Counted from the first letter of the stretch, positions 9,151 to 19,263 are shown. The stretch: 64,000 nucleotides of DNA from Paenibacillus sp. Soil750 (GCF_001428045.1 NZ_LMSD01000002.1:62812-126811), one strand, 5' to 3'. A program made the numbers and translations. Notes: generated from the letters alone by a model not told the origin.

Positions 9151-12100
9151 TCACGACTGGCTTGCCTGTGCAGCCAACTCCGTCCAAACCTGATCCTTCG
9201 CACGTGGTCGAAAGACTTGGATTTCATTTCCTTCAAATAAGGGATCTATTTGACAAATCGACGTATACGAGCAATGCTGACAGGCAGATTTTTTCCCTAA
9301 CCGATATGGAGCAATATCAACGTGTCCGTCCGTAATGTTCGTACCAATTTGCTTTACTTGTTTGCGTACATAGGTCCGCAGCGTATCCCACTGCTCGTCC
9401 GTCGCTACCGATGAAGTCGAGTAAAAACTCCCATCTTTCTTTAAAGCAACAGGGATGAGCTGTGAATGCCCCGAGCTATGGATAAGCTCATCATCCATCA
9501 ATCCAGCTATCTCAGCATCAGCCGTAATCAAACCCTTCATTTTGAAACGTTTACGCAGCTCCTTTTCGACAGAGGCAGGATCAAGAGCATTCTTTTGTTG
9601 GAGCATCGGATTATGCACATGGAAATAAAGTACACCTGCCGGCTTCGCTTGGGCGCCAAGCCATGTCTCTGCATGCGTAAGTATAACGTCCAAATAAGTC
9701 AGCATCTGTAACGATAGTCCGTAGTACACTTCGGAGAGCTGCAAAGCTGTTTGACTGGATTTGTAGTCAATGACTCGTAAAAGCACACCGTTCTCACCAT
9801 CCGCTCGATCTACCCGGTCGATTCGGCCTATAATCTCCATCGTACAACCGTTTTCCAATTCAAACGTCAACGACGGCAAATCCTTACCTGGTCCAAAATC
9901 AATCTCCAATCCAAGGGGCTGAAATTGACCATGTTTGGCGTGTTCACCGAGAATAACAGCCGCCCTACCAACCACTTGCTTAAGTTTCCGAGCTATATAA
10001 GCGTAACGACTTGAACTAAGGAGAATTTCTCCTTGGAGTCTAGGTGCGAGCTCGTCCACAACTTGTGCAGACCTCTCCATACACTGCTCTGCGGAAAGCG
10101 AACCCCAATCTAGCTGGTCCTGCTGCAGCTTCTGAACGAACTGATTCAATGCTGCGTGGAACAATTGACCAATATCCGGAGCATCCAAACGATATACGCG
10201 ACGTTCTTGCAGCCTTAAGCCATGAGAAATGAAATGCGAGAACGGACAAGCCACATACTTTTCCATGCGCGAAACGCTGGCACGTAAGTGCTGCCCATAT
10301 AACAGTTTGCTAGTAGAAGTGGAAAGCCCCTTCTCTTTGTTTGTATATTGCAACGCCAGAACCAGCGATTGTAGTTTCATCTGCCAAGCGGGTTGTTCCG
10401 CGTACCAATTGTACGCATCCCACCATAGCTCTGAAATACGGCCACCTAGCATCCAATGCTTCATGCGTACAGCCAAATAGGAGATCGCCTGTGTCGGATG
10501 CGACAGATAGGCAGCTTGCTCACTTTCAGGGGCTTCCGCTGAAGGTTCGGCAAGAAGCAGAGGTTCTTCCGTTCCTGGGAACAGCTGTCGCATCTGTCTG
10601 ATCAGCTCCGAAGGCAATAAGGATTTCCCCTCTTCATCTGCTAATGGATAACTCATCCAAAGCCTCTTACCTGGCACAGTCAACGATGTATAAACGATAA
10701 ATTGCTCATCTAACAGCTTACGACGGCTTCCATCCGCCATTGGTAATCCAGAGTCCATGAGAACACTACGTTCCGCTTCTGTGAGCACACCTTTTTCAGC
10801 CATCTGCGCAGGAATAACCCCGTCATTCACACCTAATATATACGCATACCGAATCCCGCTTGAGCGAGTTCGATCCATACTTCCGATCAGCAATTGATCC
10901 ATCGATGGCGGAACTAACCCCAGCTTCATGCTTTCCATCCCTGTTTCAATCAGTCCGTTAAACAGCTCTAAGGAAAGTTCATCATCGCCCATGGTTTCTA
11001 CCAATTGATCAAGCATATCCATGACACTGTTCCACATTTGACCGTGCTCGCGAGCCTTTTCTGGCTTTCCATCAAGTGTTGCTTGCTGCGTCCACGCTTC
11101 TAACTTCTCTGGCGCCTGAACGGTTACCAATAACTCATAAACCGCTTCGACCTGATATTTTACCGTACGCGCTTGTGTAAGGCGATTGGATAACGCCAAC
11201 AAGGGACCAACGACCCACGATTTGCTCGTATTTAAAGCTTGAAGCTCCGCGGTTTGTTCATTTATCCCATCTTCTGCTTGCTCCAAATTGGCACGAAACT
11301 TATACGACCATGGCTTGCCATCCGTCCATCTATAACCTTGAATCCCGAATGCAAGTACATAATTCTCTAATTTATCTAGCTCAGTCCTTTGCGTTGTCGC
11401 ATCAAGAGGCAGCAGTAAGTCCGTTTTGATACAACGGAAAACGGCATCATAATGCCAATTATGCTGTATAACCTCGAGCGCAGAGCGAATGAATTCCACG
11501 AGTGGATGATGCAGCACCGAACGCTTCTGATCGAAAAAGTGCGGGATCTCATAATCCGTTAGTACCATGTTTAACAGATCTTGATATCCTTCCATATTCC
11601 GTACCATGATAGCCATTTCACGCCAACGCACACCATGTTCTCGAACTAGCTGAAGCATATCACGCACTGCACCCTCAACTTCTGCGCGACGATGAACGGC
11701 TTCCCTAATGACGAGCTGGTCGCCAATCTTCTCTCCTGGAGAAGGCTTATATTTCGGAGCTCCGCCACCGATTCGACGGTCAAAATTCTGCTCCAAATAG
11801 GCAAGCGCAGGACTATCCTCGTATCGCGGTGAACGCTCTTGACCGAGAAGAAGAACTTCAGCCGCACCAAGACCCAGTTGCCATATCAAATCCTGTAAAC
11901 GTACCATCGTCGTAGCTGTGGGATGAAATAAATCCAATTCATCCGGTGTATCCCCCGCCTGCAGTTCGCGATCCAGACATAATGTAATCGTTACTTGCTT
12001 ACAAGCAGCAAATAGCGCACCAATCACTTTGAATTCTTGCGGTGTAAAGCCATGAAATCCATCAATCCAGACTGATGCTGAACGCAAATAAACTGAGCTT

Positions 12101-12681
12101 TGAACTTGCTCTGCGAGTAGCGTTAAGTAATCCTCACCGTCCAAATACTGCCTCGCAAGCTCTGCCTCAAATTGACGATACACCAGCTGAATATCATGCA
12201 TTTTGTCCCTCAGTAAACCGTGTTCACCCAGATTAGTTACTCGTTTATTTTCATGCGTTTCCAGCTGTTCAGCCGTCACACAATAGCGTTTCATTTCCGT
12301 AAAGAGCTGATTCAATCGGTCAACAAAGCCCATTTGCTCAGCAGAATGACCAAAGAGTCGGAGTTTATCCTTGTATTTATGTAAAATGCTCGTTAACAGC
12401 AGTTTCTTTCCTGTATCATCAATAGGCAGCCGAGCTGTCCCGCCTTCTTCTTGCATGACACGCCAAGCTAAACGGTGAAAGCTTAATACTTGCGCGCGGA
12501 TCATCCCACGAATACTTGGATCCGATACTAGTGCATGCTCAGCTTGAAATGTAGCTTGTTCAGGAACAAGCAAAATCAACGGATCACCTTCGGGCGCCGA
12601 TGCCAGCTGCTGCTTCATTTCAGTCAGACAACGTTCACTCTTGCCGCTTCCGGCTCTACCAATCACGAATCGAATGGACAT
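9151..12681 (-). CDS. addB: ATP-dependent helicase/deoxyribonuclease subunit B
   Basis: AddB is the partner of AddA and carries the second nuclease and the Chi-recognition module. The 1176-residue protein starts with a Walker A GRAGSGKSERC. The C-terminal part has the RecB-like nuclease motif VIDYKSSQ. It also has the four cysteines of the AddB iron-sulfur cluster: one in CPFSHF near residue 810 and three in CQHCSYTSIC near the C-terminus (CX2CX5C). The ATG is preceded by AGGAGG. This is the first gene of the repair operon; addA follows after 21 bases. Confidence 0.96.
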   Translation of the reverse strand: MSIRFVIGRAGSGKSERCLTEMKQQLASAPEGDPLILLVPEQATFQAEHALVSDPSIRGMIRAQVLSFHRLAWRVMQEEGGTARLPIDDTGKKLLLTSILHKYKDKLRLFGHSAEQMGFVDRLNQLFTEMKRYCVTAEQLETHENKRVTNLGEHGLLRDKMHDIQLVYRQFEAELARQYLDGEDYLTLLAEQVQSSVYLRSASVWIDGFHGFTPQEFKVIGALFAACKQVTITLCLDRELQAGDTPDELDLFHPTATTMVRLQDLIWQLGLGAAEVLLLGQERSPRYEDSPALAYLEQNFDRRIGGGAPKYKPSPGEKIGDQLVIREAVHRRAEVEGAVRDMLQLVREHGVRWREMAIMVRNMEGYQDLLNMVLTDYEIPHFFDQKRSVLHHPLVEFIRSALEVIQHNWHYDAVFRCIKTDLLLPLDATTQRTELDKLENYVLAFGIQGYRWTDGKPWSYKFRANLEQAEDGINEQTAELQALNTSKSWVVGPLLALSNRLTQARTVKYQVEAVYELLVTVQAPEKLEAWTQQATLDGKPEKAREHGQMWNSVMDMLDQLVETMGDDELSLELFNGLIETGMESMKLGLVPPSMDQLLIGSMDRTRSSGIRYAYILGVNDGVIPAQMAEKGVLTEAERSVLMDSGLPMADGSRRKLLDEQFIVYTSLTVPGKRLWMSYPLADEEGKSLLPSELIRQMRQLFPGTEEPLLLAEPSAEAPESEQAAYLSHPTQAISYLAVRMKHWMLGGRISELWWDAYNWYAEQPAWQMKLQSLVLALQYTNKEKGLSTSTSKLLYGQHLRASVSRMEKYVACPFSHFISHGLRLQERRVYRLDAPDIGQLFHAALNQFVQKLQQDQLDWGSLSAEQCMERSAQVVDELAPRLQGEILLSSSRYAYIARKLKQVVGRAAVILGEHAKHGQFQPLGLEIDFGPGKDLPSLTFELENGCTMEIIGRIDRVDRADGENGVLLRVIDYKSSQTALQLSEVYYGLSLQMLTYLDVILTHAETWLGAQAKPAGVLYFHVHNPMLQQKNALDPASVEKELRKRFKMKGLITADAEIAGLMDDELIHSSGHSQLIPVALKKDGSFYSTSSVATDEQWDTLRTYVRKQVKQIGTNITDGHVDIAPYRLGKKSACQHCSYTSICQIDPLFEGNEIQVFRPRAKDQVWTELAAQASQS

Positions 12682-13006
12682 TCAAGGCCTCCTAACACTT
12701 TCCGTCGGAAAGCTTGCTTCGTAAGCAATTCTCGTATTCTATCTCTCTATTCTAGCATATTTTTGGTTGTGAGTCGGCGTGGTAGATGATGGAGGAGGAT
12801 CTAAGGGGTTTAATTGGCGGAACCATTTACGAACATACATTCTATTAGTATAGCATGGAACGCAAAAAACAAAAAGGGATACGCTATGAAAACTATCTGA
12901 TACACGCCTTTCACAACTCTACACAACATTAGCTTGACGTCGATATCGGACTATTGGGTGCCAGCCCCCTCCCACCAGTACCAACACCAACACCATCAAA
13001 CTCAAC
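12682..13006. other. Intergenic leader region upstream of addB
   Basis: This gap must hold the promoter of the addB operon. On the minus strand a TG-n-TAGAAT extended -10 element lies near 12755-12765, about 75 bases before the addB start, but I find no convincing -35 partner. The rest has a C-rich, CACCAACACC-like tract around 12961-12995 and no open frame with a ribosome site. I see no RNA gene here. Confidence 0.35.
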
Positions 13007-13040
13007 AAAAAAAAGCAAAGCCAGATTAACCGGCTTCGCT
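13007..13040 (-). terminator. Terminator of the RlmI-like methyltransferase gene
   Basis: Read on the minus strand, AGCGAAGCC pairs with GGCTTTGCT (one G-U pair) around a 9-base loop and is followed by a T run. The stem arms are 13014-13022 and 13032-13040. It begins 14 bases after the stop of the methyltransferase gene. Confidence 0.8.
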
Positions 13041-13053
13041 CACTTAAATCTGT

Positions 13054-14427
13054 TTATTTGCTGCGCACTTCAAAAATCGCAAACTTCAAATAATGTCCTT
13101 CATCTACGCCTAGAATACGCGGGTGATCCATGCCTGCCCCACGGAACTCAATTAAGCGTAGCAGCTTGCCTGCATCTGTTGCTGCTGCATGAATCGTTTC
13201 AAGGAATAGCTCAGGATGCATATGGTAGGAACAGCTTGCTGTGACGAGATAGCCCCCTTCATTCACAAGCTTCATGCCATGCAAATTGATGTCCTTATAG
13301 CCGCGGCAAGCTCCTTCCACAGCACTTTTGGTCTTAGCGAAGGCAGGAGGATCGAGAATGACGACGTCCCACGTACGTCCACCAGTGCCCACAGGCTTAG
13401 AAGTGTCTATCTTAGCTTGACCTGCTGCACCAGCCACAGCGCGAAGCTTGCGCTCATCCAAACCTTTCACTTGCGTACGCAAGTACTCAAAGGCATCCGC
13501 GACAACGAATTCGACGCGATCCTCAAAGCCATTCAACGCAACGTTCGTGCGTGCACTTTCAATCGCATGCTCAGAGATATCGAGGCAAGTTACTTTTTTG
13601 GCTCCGAATTGACACGCGTTAAGCGTGAAGCTTCCCGTATGTGAGAAGCACTCCAGCACAGAAGCGCCGTCCCACAGTGGAAACGTCACTACTTTGCCAT
13701 TCGCGTTCACAGGGAGCATTTGCGTTACACCATTTTCTTCAACTTCCGTCAAATTGATGCCACTGCGATGCCCCCAGCCAGTCATCAACGGTGCGATCGC
13801 CGCACGATTCTCACGTTGGTCGAAGAAGTAACCCGTCTTCTGCCCTTCCTCAATATCAACGCGAATGCGAAGGCCATTTTCTAAAATATCAACATGCTTC
13901 GCACAATCTCCATACAGAAGTCCCTTTGTCTGCTTCAGACCTTCCAGTTCACGGATGGAAACGTCACTTCGCTCATAGATCCCTACTGGCTTCATAACTT
14001 GTACCAGTGCGTCGACGATGTTGTCTCGGCAGAGATCCATCCCCAAAGTCAAAAGCTGAACAACCAATGTGTTCTCGAATTTATCAACAATAAGATCTGG
14101 CAGAAAATCAGCTTCTCCATATACGAGACGATAAGACTGCGCTCCTTTCACAAAGCGCTGACGATGTAGGAAGCACCGTGTGAATCTTTCGACGAAAAAC
14201 GCCTTCGTCATCGTCTCAATCGGGTTATACGATACAATACGTACCGTAAGCTGTGAAGCTTCGTTATAATAGCCCGTTGCTAGATATTTGCCTAGGTGAT
14301 TTTGAACGGATACAAGCTGTCCAGGCACAATGTCCCCATCCGTACGCTCAATTTCACTCTTATACACCCACGGATGTCCTTGCTCCAAGCGAGGTTTGCG
14401 TTTCTTATGTAAAAATACTGCTGCCAT
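13054..14427 (-). CDS. PUA-domain class I SAM-dependent rRNA methyltransferase (RlmI/YwbD type)
   Basis: The protein has an N-terminal PUA domain (KPRLEQGHPWVYKSEIE) and a Rossmann methyltransferase domain with VLECFSHTGSFT as the SAM loop and VILDPPAFAK as the catalytic NPPY-like motif. This is the RlmI family, which makes m5C in 23S rRNA. I chose the ATG at 14427 because GGACGG lies 8 bases upstream and the product then begins MAAVFLHKKRKPRLEQGHPW. An ATG at 14460 would add 11 residues that do not look conserved. At 457 residues it is longer than the usual 390-400. The excess is two insertions, one of about 40 residues before the SAM loop (around GWGHRSGINLTEVEENGV) and one of about 27 before the catalytic motif. 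The exact target in this organism is unknown. Confidence 0.85.
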   Translation of the reverse strand: MAAVFLHKKRKPRLEQGHPWVYKSEIERTDGDIVPGQLVSVQNHLGKYLATGYYNEASQLTVRIVSYNPIETMTKAFFVERFTRCFLHRQRFVKGAQSYRLVYGEADFLPDLIVDKFENTLVVQLLTLGMDLCRDNIVDALVQVMKPVGIYERSDVSIRELEGLKQTKGLLYGDCAKHVDILENGLRIRVDIEEGQKTGYFFDQRENRAAIAPLMTGWGHRSGINLTEVEENGVTQMLPVNANGKVVTFPLWDGASVLECFSHTGSFTLNACQFGAKKVTCLDISEHAIESARTNVALNGFEDRVEFVVADAFEYLRTQVKGLDERKLRAVAGAAGQAKIDTSKPVGTGGRTWDVVILDPPAFAKTKSAVEGACRGYKDINLHGMKLVNEGGYLVTASCSYHMHPELFLETIHAAATDAGKLLRLIEFRGAGMDHPRILGVDEGHYLKFAIFEVRSK

Positions 14428-14547
14428 TATTTTAGCCGTCCTTTGCGTGAAACCGTTCACCTATACCATCTGGCTTGTCATGCTTGTCTTTACGGTCACA
14501 TATATTGGTTGAAAACGTCGTACACTCACGGAAAGGAGATCCCTCTC

Positions 14548-15579
14548 ATGATTCATGCTATTATACTGCCTGTTGCAACAGGCTTTATCTTATTTCTGCT
14601 CGGGATGAAGCTAATGGAAACCTCGCTTCAGACCTGGGCAGGCCCCCGCCTCCAGCTATGGCTGGAGCGGTTTACCCGAACACCGGTGCGCGGCCTTATC
14701 ACCGGCACTGTGCTCACCGCGGCGCTGCAGAGCAGCACCGCCATCACAGTCATCGCCATCGGCCTCGTCGGCGCTGGCGTCCTGTCCTTCCCGAGAACAC
14801 TTGGCGTGATTCTCGGAACCAATATCGGCACGTGCCTCACCACTGAGCTGATCGGGCTCAGCTTAGGTGGTATCGGCGTGCCGATCTTGATCGCCAGCGC
14901 CAGCGTGTGGCTGGCGAGTTGGCTGGCCGGGCCGCTGCCTCAGGCAAGCGAGCCCCGCTCCAACGCCGCGCACGCAGGCGCGGCACTACCGCAGACCGCC
15001 GTGCATGACGGCGGTCGCCAATGGCTGCGCAGCGTCCGCTACGGCTCGCTCGCGGCGGCTGGCTTCTCTCTCGTGCTGCTCGGCATCAAGATCATGCAAA
15101 CCATCGGGCCTGCCCTGCAGTCCCGCGGTCTGTTCGCCTGGTTCGTGCACCAGGCGCAAACGAGCCTGCTCTGGGGCATCCTCGCAGGCGCAGCGGTGAC
15201 CGCGCTCGTGCATAGCAGCGCAGCCGTCATTGCAATGGCGATGAGCCTCGCCGCCACAGGGGCGATCCCCGTTGAGCTCGGCGTTGCCATTACCATTGGT
15301 GCCAACGTTGGCACCTGTGTCACCGCAGTGATCGCTGGCATGAGCAGCTCGCGCGCCGGGCGTTATGTCGCCTGGTCACATGTGCTGCTGAATGTGGGAG
15401 GGGCAATCCTTTTTTATCCATTCATCCACTGGCTCGTCAGTCTTTCCGCTCTATTAGCTAATGATGCAGCATCGCAAATCGCAAGGTCCCAAACCATTTT
15501 CAACATCGTAGGTTCCTTAATCGCGTTGCCTCTCTGCTATCTTAGTATGTGGAAGCGCCTTGAGTTCCGTTCACAATAG
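14548..15579 (+). CDS. Na/Pi-cotransporter family protein (YqeW-like)
   Basis: This is a membrane protein of the Na/Pi-cotransporter II family (Na_Pi_cotrans domain), likely moving phosphate with sodium. It shows the two inverted halves of the family. The first half has [20 protein letters not shown] and [18 protein letters not shown]. The second has [19 protein letters not shown] and [18 protein letters not shown]. The QSS/HSS and GTNIGTC/GANVGTC repeats are diagnostic. The chosen ATG follows AAAGGAGA at 8 bases. No C-terminal PhoU-like domain is present, giving 343 residues. It is the only plus-strand gene between 0 and 20.4 kb and its last 38 bases overlap the end of deoC tail-to-tail. Bases 14640-15400 are unusually G+C rich. 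In Bacillus, yqeW sits in this same neighbourhood after yqeV (mtaB). Confidence 0.9.
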   Translation: MIHAIILPVATGFILFLLGMKLMETSLQTWAGPRLQLWLERFTRTPVRGLITGTVLTAALQSSTAITVIAIGLVGAGVLSFPRTLGVILGTNIGTCLTTELIGLSLGGIGVPILIASASVWLASWLAGPLPQASEPRSNAAHAGAALPQTAVHDGGRQWLRSVRYGSLAAAGFSLVLLGIKIMQTIGPALQSRGLFAWFVHQAQTSLLWGILAGAAVTALVHSSAAVIAMAMSLAATGAIPVELGVAITIGANVGTCVTAVIAGMSSSRAGRYVAWSHVLLNVGGAILFYPFIHWLVSLSALLANDAASQIARSQTIFNIVGSLIALPLCYLSMWKRLEFRSQ

Positions 15580-16222
15580 CTACACCAGAGCTAGTCCCTA
15601 GTCTAGTTGCTCCCGCTTCAATCATCGCAATCGCCGTCTCTACGTCGCGCACGCCGCCAGATGCTTTAACGCCAATTGTGTTGGACACATTTTGACGCAT
15701 CAAGCGAACATCTTCTACCGTAGCTCCACCAGGTCCAAAACCAGTCGATGTTTTCACAAAATGAGCACCAGCTTCTTCCGAAAGACGACAGGCTGTTGCT
15801 TTCTGCTCATCATTTAGGAAACCCGTTTCCATGATCACTTTGACGATAGCTTTTCCTTTTACCGCATCCACGACTTGCTTAATATCAGAACGAACCGCAT
15901 CCAATTGTCCTTCCAAAAGCAATCCTATCGGCAATACGGTATCGATTTCTGCTGCCCCATTTTCAACAGCTTTAGCCGCTTCGAATGCTTTAACTTCACT
16001 CAAACTAGCGCCAAGTGGGAAACCAACTACAGCTGCAACCTTAACTCCAGTCCCTTCCAGAGCTTTGGCAGCAGTTGCTACAAACTGCGAATTCACACAC
16101 ACACTGAAAAATTGATGCTGCGCAGCTTCCTCACACAATTTGTGAATCGCCGCTGTGCTCGCATCTGCTTTCAATAACGTATGGTCAATATAACTAGCAA
16201 TTTCTTTCGCGTTCAATGTCAT
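15542..16222 (-). CDS. deoC: Deoxyribose-phosphate aldolase
   Basis: DeoC cleaves 2-deoxyribose-5-phosphate to glyceraldehyde-3-phosphate and acetaldehyde in deoxynucleoside breakdown. The 226-residue protein has [10 protein letters not shown] at the N-terminus. The Schiff-base lysine region is IVKVIMETG, followed by [18 protein letters not shown] and VKASGGVRD with the second active-site lysine. I chose the ATG at 16222 because GAGGTG lies 7 bases upstream. An ATG 15 bases further up lacks a ribosome site. It follows mtaB in the same direction, and its 3' end overlaps the convergent Na/Pi transporter by 38 bases. Confidence 0.95.
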   Translation of the reverse strand: MTLNAKEIASYIDHTLLKADASTAAIHKLCEEAAQHQFFSVCVNSQFVATAAKALEGTGVKVAAVVGFPLGASLSEVKAFEAAKAVENGAAEIDTVLPIGLLLEGQLDAVRSDIKQVVDAVKGKAIVKVIMETGFLNDEQKATACRLSEEAGAHFVKTSTGFGPGGATVEDVRLMRQNVSNTIGVKASGGVRDVETAIAMIEAGATRLGTSSGVAIVNGTQGASTY

Positions 16223-16284
16223 TATGAAGCACCTCATCTAATTTAGTCATTTCATCCATTACTGTAAGCTCCGGTGTAATCGAG

Positions 16285-16331
16285 AAAACCTCTATCGCAG
16301 TCATTCTAAAGGAACGACCACGCGTAGAGGT
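16285..16331 (-). terminator. Possible weak terminator downstream of mtaB
   Basis: ACCTCTA at 16288-16294 pairs with TAGAGGT at 16325-16331. On the minus strand the hairpin is followed by GGTTTTCTCG. The loop is long and the T run short, so it may only attenuate mtaB-deoC read-through. Confidence 0.35.
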
Positions 16332-16354
16332 GGGGAATTGCCTTACAACTTCAC

Positions 16355-17689
16355 TTACAAATTCACTACGCCTTCAAGAATGCGTACGAGTTGTCCCTTG
16401 CTTTCATTGACACCGGCTTCCGTAACCTTCACACGGCATACTTGACCGATCATCTCTTCCGAGCCTTCAAAGACTAACTGCACATAGTTGTCAGAATAAC
16501 CACTGTACAATCCGCTATCTGGAGCGCCTTTGTAGGTACGTTCCGGAATGACTTCCAGGACTTGCCCAACAAATTTCTGCGCATACGCCAATTGCATTTT
16601 CTCAGATAGATCAATAAGTTCGTGAACACGCGCATTTTTGATTTCTTCATCCACTTGATCCTCCATCCGGGCAGCAGGCGTACCTGTCCGCTTGGAATAA
16701 GGGAAAACGTGCATTTCAGAGAACTTCATTTGCTCCATAAACTTGTAGCCATCACGGAACATCTCTTCTGTCTCACCTGGGAAACCAACGATTACATCCG
16801 TCGTGATCGCCACATCCGGCATAATTTCGTGCAGTCGCTCAATTTTACGAGCGAACTCAGCAGTTGTATATTTCCGACGCATCCGCGCAAGCACCTGATC
16901 ATCGCCCGCTTGTAACGGGATATGCAGATGACGGCACATTTTGTCCGAAGATTTCAGAACATCAATCACTTCATCCGTAATTTGACTAGCTTCAATGGAA
17001 GAGATCCGAATGCGCTTCAAGCCTTCCACTTTATCCAAATCCTTCAAAAGCTTCGCCAAGCTGTAGTCTTCAATATCTTCGCCATAGCCCCCAGTATGAA
17101 TACCTGTGAGTACGATTTCTTGATAGCCTGCTGCAACCAGTTGCTCCGCTTGTGCTATTACGCTTTGCGGTTCCCGGCTACGCATGAGTCCACGTGACCA
17201 CGGGATAATACAGAAGGTACAGAAGTTGTTGCAGCCTTCTTGAATTTTCAGAAAAGCCCTTGTGCGATCAGCAAAATCAGGCACATCCAATTCTTCGAAA
17301 GTACGGGTTTTCATGATGTTGCGAACGGCGTTAATCGGTTGACGATCCGACTCAAATTGCTTCACGAGCGGAATGATTTTCTCACGATCCTGCGTCCCGA
17401 TCACCATGTCTACGCCTGGAATCGCCATAATTTCAGCCGGTGATGTTTGTGCGTAACAACCAGTTACAGCTACAATTGCTTCTGGATTACGACGAATCGC
17501 ACGACGAATCATTTGACGACTTTTCTTATCCCCTGTATTCGTAACCGTACATGTGTTAATCACATAGACATCCGCTGTATTTTCGAAATCAACTTGCTCA
17601 TAGCCCTCATTTTTGAAAAGCTGCCAAATTGCTTCTGTATCATAAAAGTTTACTTTACATCCTAGTGTATGAAACGCTACCGTTGCCAT
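16355..17689 (-). CDS. mtaB: tRNA t6A37 methylthiotransferase MtaB
   Basis: MtaB is a radical-SAM enzyme that converts t6A37 to ms2t6A in tRNAs reading ANN codons. The 444-residue protein has the N-terminal UPF0004 domain (TLGCKVNFYDTEA, then VINTCTVTNTGDKKSRQ and VAVTGCYAQTSP, giving the three auxiliary-cluster cysteines). The radical-SAM CX3CX2C is in GCNNFCTFCIIPWSRG and a TRAM domain lies at the C-terminus. In Bacillus the orthologue is yqeV and follows prmA-rsmE as it does here. The rsmE stop is 6 bases upstream, so the two are probably co-translated. Confidence 0.96.
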   Translation of the reverse strand: MATVAFHTLGCKVNFYDTEAIWQLFKNEGYEQVDFENTADVYVINTCTVTNTGDKKSRQMIRRAIRRNPEAIVAVTGCYAQTSPAEIMAIPGVDMVIGTQDREKIIPLVKQFESDRQPINAVRNIMKTRTFEELDVPDFADRTRAFLKIQEGCNNFCTFCIIPWSRGLMRSREPQSVIAQAEQLVAAGYQEIVLTGIHTGGYGEDIEDYSLAKLLKDLDKVEGLKRIRISSIEASQITDEVIDVLKSSDKMCRHLHIPLQAGDDQVLARMRRKYTTAEFARKIERLHEIMPDVAITTDVIVGFPGETEEMFRDGYKFMEQMKFSEMHVFPYSKRTGTPAARMEDQVDEEIKNARVHELIDLSEKMQLAYAQKFVGQVLEVIPERTYKGAPDSGLYSGYSDNYVQLVFEGSEEMIGQVCRVKVTEAGVNESKGQLVRILEGVVNL

Positions 17690-17695
17690 TTTCGC

Positions 17696-18463
17696 TTATC
17701 CTCCCATTTCTCCGGTTTCATAGAACAGACACGTAAGGCCGACCATCGCGGCCGTCTCCGTCCGTAAAATACGATTCCCCAGCGAAACCGAGCGAAAGCC
17801 AGCTTCTTCAGCTTGCTTAATTTCTTGCTCTGTGAATCCACCCTCGGGGCCTACCGCAATCAACACTTGCTTACCTGGTTCGATTTGCCCTGCTGCTATC
17901 GCGGACTGAATCGCAGGTTTCAGTTGTTGACCATCTTCTTTCTCATAACAAATCCAAGCGACATCCGCTTCCTTCGCCCGCTGCAGCAGTTGCTTCCACG
18001 AGTAGACGGATTCAATCTGTGGTACACGGTTGCGATGGGCTTGCTCTGCCGCTTCCTTCGCGATTTTCTGCCAGCGCTCCGTGCGCTTAGCTTCTTTCTT
18101 CGCATCGTACTGTACAATGGTTCGTTCCGATAAAAAAGGAAGAAACCGGGCTGCCCCGATCTCAGTCCCTTTTTGAATAATAAGCTCCATCTTATCGCCT
18201 TTGGGTAAGCTCTGTGCAATCCATACGTCAACTGACGCTTCCGCATCCATCGTAAGCTCTTCCACGATCTCCGCTGTAACAGCTCCCTTATCCAGGTGAG
18301 TGATCCGAACGAGAACCTCACGATCCACACCATTACTGCAGATCACTTTATCTCCTATTTCTGCTCGCATGACGCGACCAAGATGATGCGCGTCGTCACC
18401 CTCAATGGTGACCGTTTGTGTAGCAGCATGGAACTGCTCAGGCGGGAGAAAATAACGTTGCAT
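17696..18463 (-). CDS. rsmE: 16S rRNA (uracil1498-N3)-methyltransferase
   Basis: RsmE is a SPOUT-class methyltransferase that makes m3U1498 in 16S rRNA. The 255-residue product starts MQRYFLPPEQ, has an N-terminal PUA-like part (GDDAHHLGRVMRAEIGD) and the SPOUT knot motifs AVGPEGGFTEQE and SLGNRILRTETA. I chose the ATG at 18463 because GAGAGG lies 8 bases upstream and because family members begin with MQRYF. The frame stays open a further 36 codons upstream without homology. It sits between the site-2 protease gene and mtaB, in the conserved prmA-rsmE-mtaB order. Confidence 0.95.
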   Translation of the reverse strand: MQRYFLPPEQFHAATQTVTIEGDDAHHLGRVMRAEIGDKVICSNGVDREVLVRITHLDKGAVTAEIVEELTMDAEASVDVWIAQSLPKGDKMELIIQKGTEIGAARFLPFLSERTIVQYDAKKEAKRTERWQKIAKEAAEQAHRNRVPQIESVYSWKQLLQRAKEADVAWICYEKEDGQQLKPAIQSAIAAGQIEPGKQVLIAVGPEGGFTEQEIKQAEEAGFRSVSLGNRILRTETAAMVGLTCLFYETGEMGG

Positions 18464-18591
18464 AGTCAAAGCCTCTCTATCTTCGTTCATGTGAACTTCA
18501 TTTGAACCGTTTGTTTCTTGCAAGTAGAACTTCCACACACCATCATACCTCGTTTGATCCCGAAAATCCATATGGAACTATCTGGTTAGGA

Positions 18592-19263
18592 TTACATGCC
18601 TAAGATGGTTGTAATAATTTTAAAGAAGTAGTTAACTATATCATTTCCCAAACTCAAATACGGATCCAGTGTAACCCTACGCAAAGGTCCAATAAACACG
18701 ATTAGAAGGAAAATAACTGATGCCCATTGTTCAAACTTCTGAACAGCTTCAGTATATTTGAAATCAACCAAATCTTGAATAATTCGGTACCCATCTAGCG
18801 GAGGAATTGGAATTAAATTAAATAAAAACAGTGTGATATTAATTTGCAGCATTTTATTGAGGAACTGAATAATTGCATCTCCACTTCCCTTGGACATCCC
18901 CTCGAGCCAGCCGTATTTCTGAAATAATACGGCAATAACAATCGTGATAAATGCCAAAAGCAAGTTACTAAGCGGCCCAGCTGCAGTAACAATAATCCCG
19001 TATAACCGAGGGCGTTTAAAGTTGCCACGGTTGACCGGTACAGGCTTTGCCCAGCCAAATCCGGCAATCAGCAGCATAATTGTCCCGAAGAGGTCCAGAT
19101 GGACCATTGGGTTCAAGGAAACGCGACCGAACTGATAAGCCGTAGAATCTCCTAATTTATAGGCGCTATATGCATGCGCCCATTCGTGTAATGTAAATGA
19201 AATAACTAAAGCCAAAATCACAAACGGCAATGTATTCCATTCGTAAAATAATAAGCCTCCCAT
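18592..19263 (-). CDS. Site-2 protease family membrane protein (peptidase M50)
   Basis: This is a zinc intramembrane metalloprotease of the short M50 family (223 residues). The HExxH motif is in FTLHEWAHAYSAYKLGD near residue 26 and the second metal-binding motif is NLIPIPPLDGYRI near residue 148. About five hydrophobic segments are visible. The substrate is unknown; related proteins cleave membrane-bound regulators, and SpoIVFB is a more distant relative. It lies between prmA (11 bases upstream) and rsmE, and is an addition to the Bacillus prmA-rsmE order. Confidence 0.9.
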   Translation of the reverse strand: MGGLLFYEWNTLPFVILALVISFTLHEWAHAYSAYKLGDSTAYQFGRVSLNPMVHLDLFGTIMLLIAGFGWAKPVPVNRGNFKRPRLYGIIVTAAGPLSNLLLAFITIVIAVLFQKYGWLEGMSKGSGDAIIQFLNKMLQINITLFLFNLIPIPPLDGYRIIQDLVDFKYTEAVQKFEQWASVIFLLIVFIGPLRRVTLDPYLSLGNDIVNYFFKIITTILGM

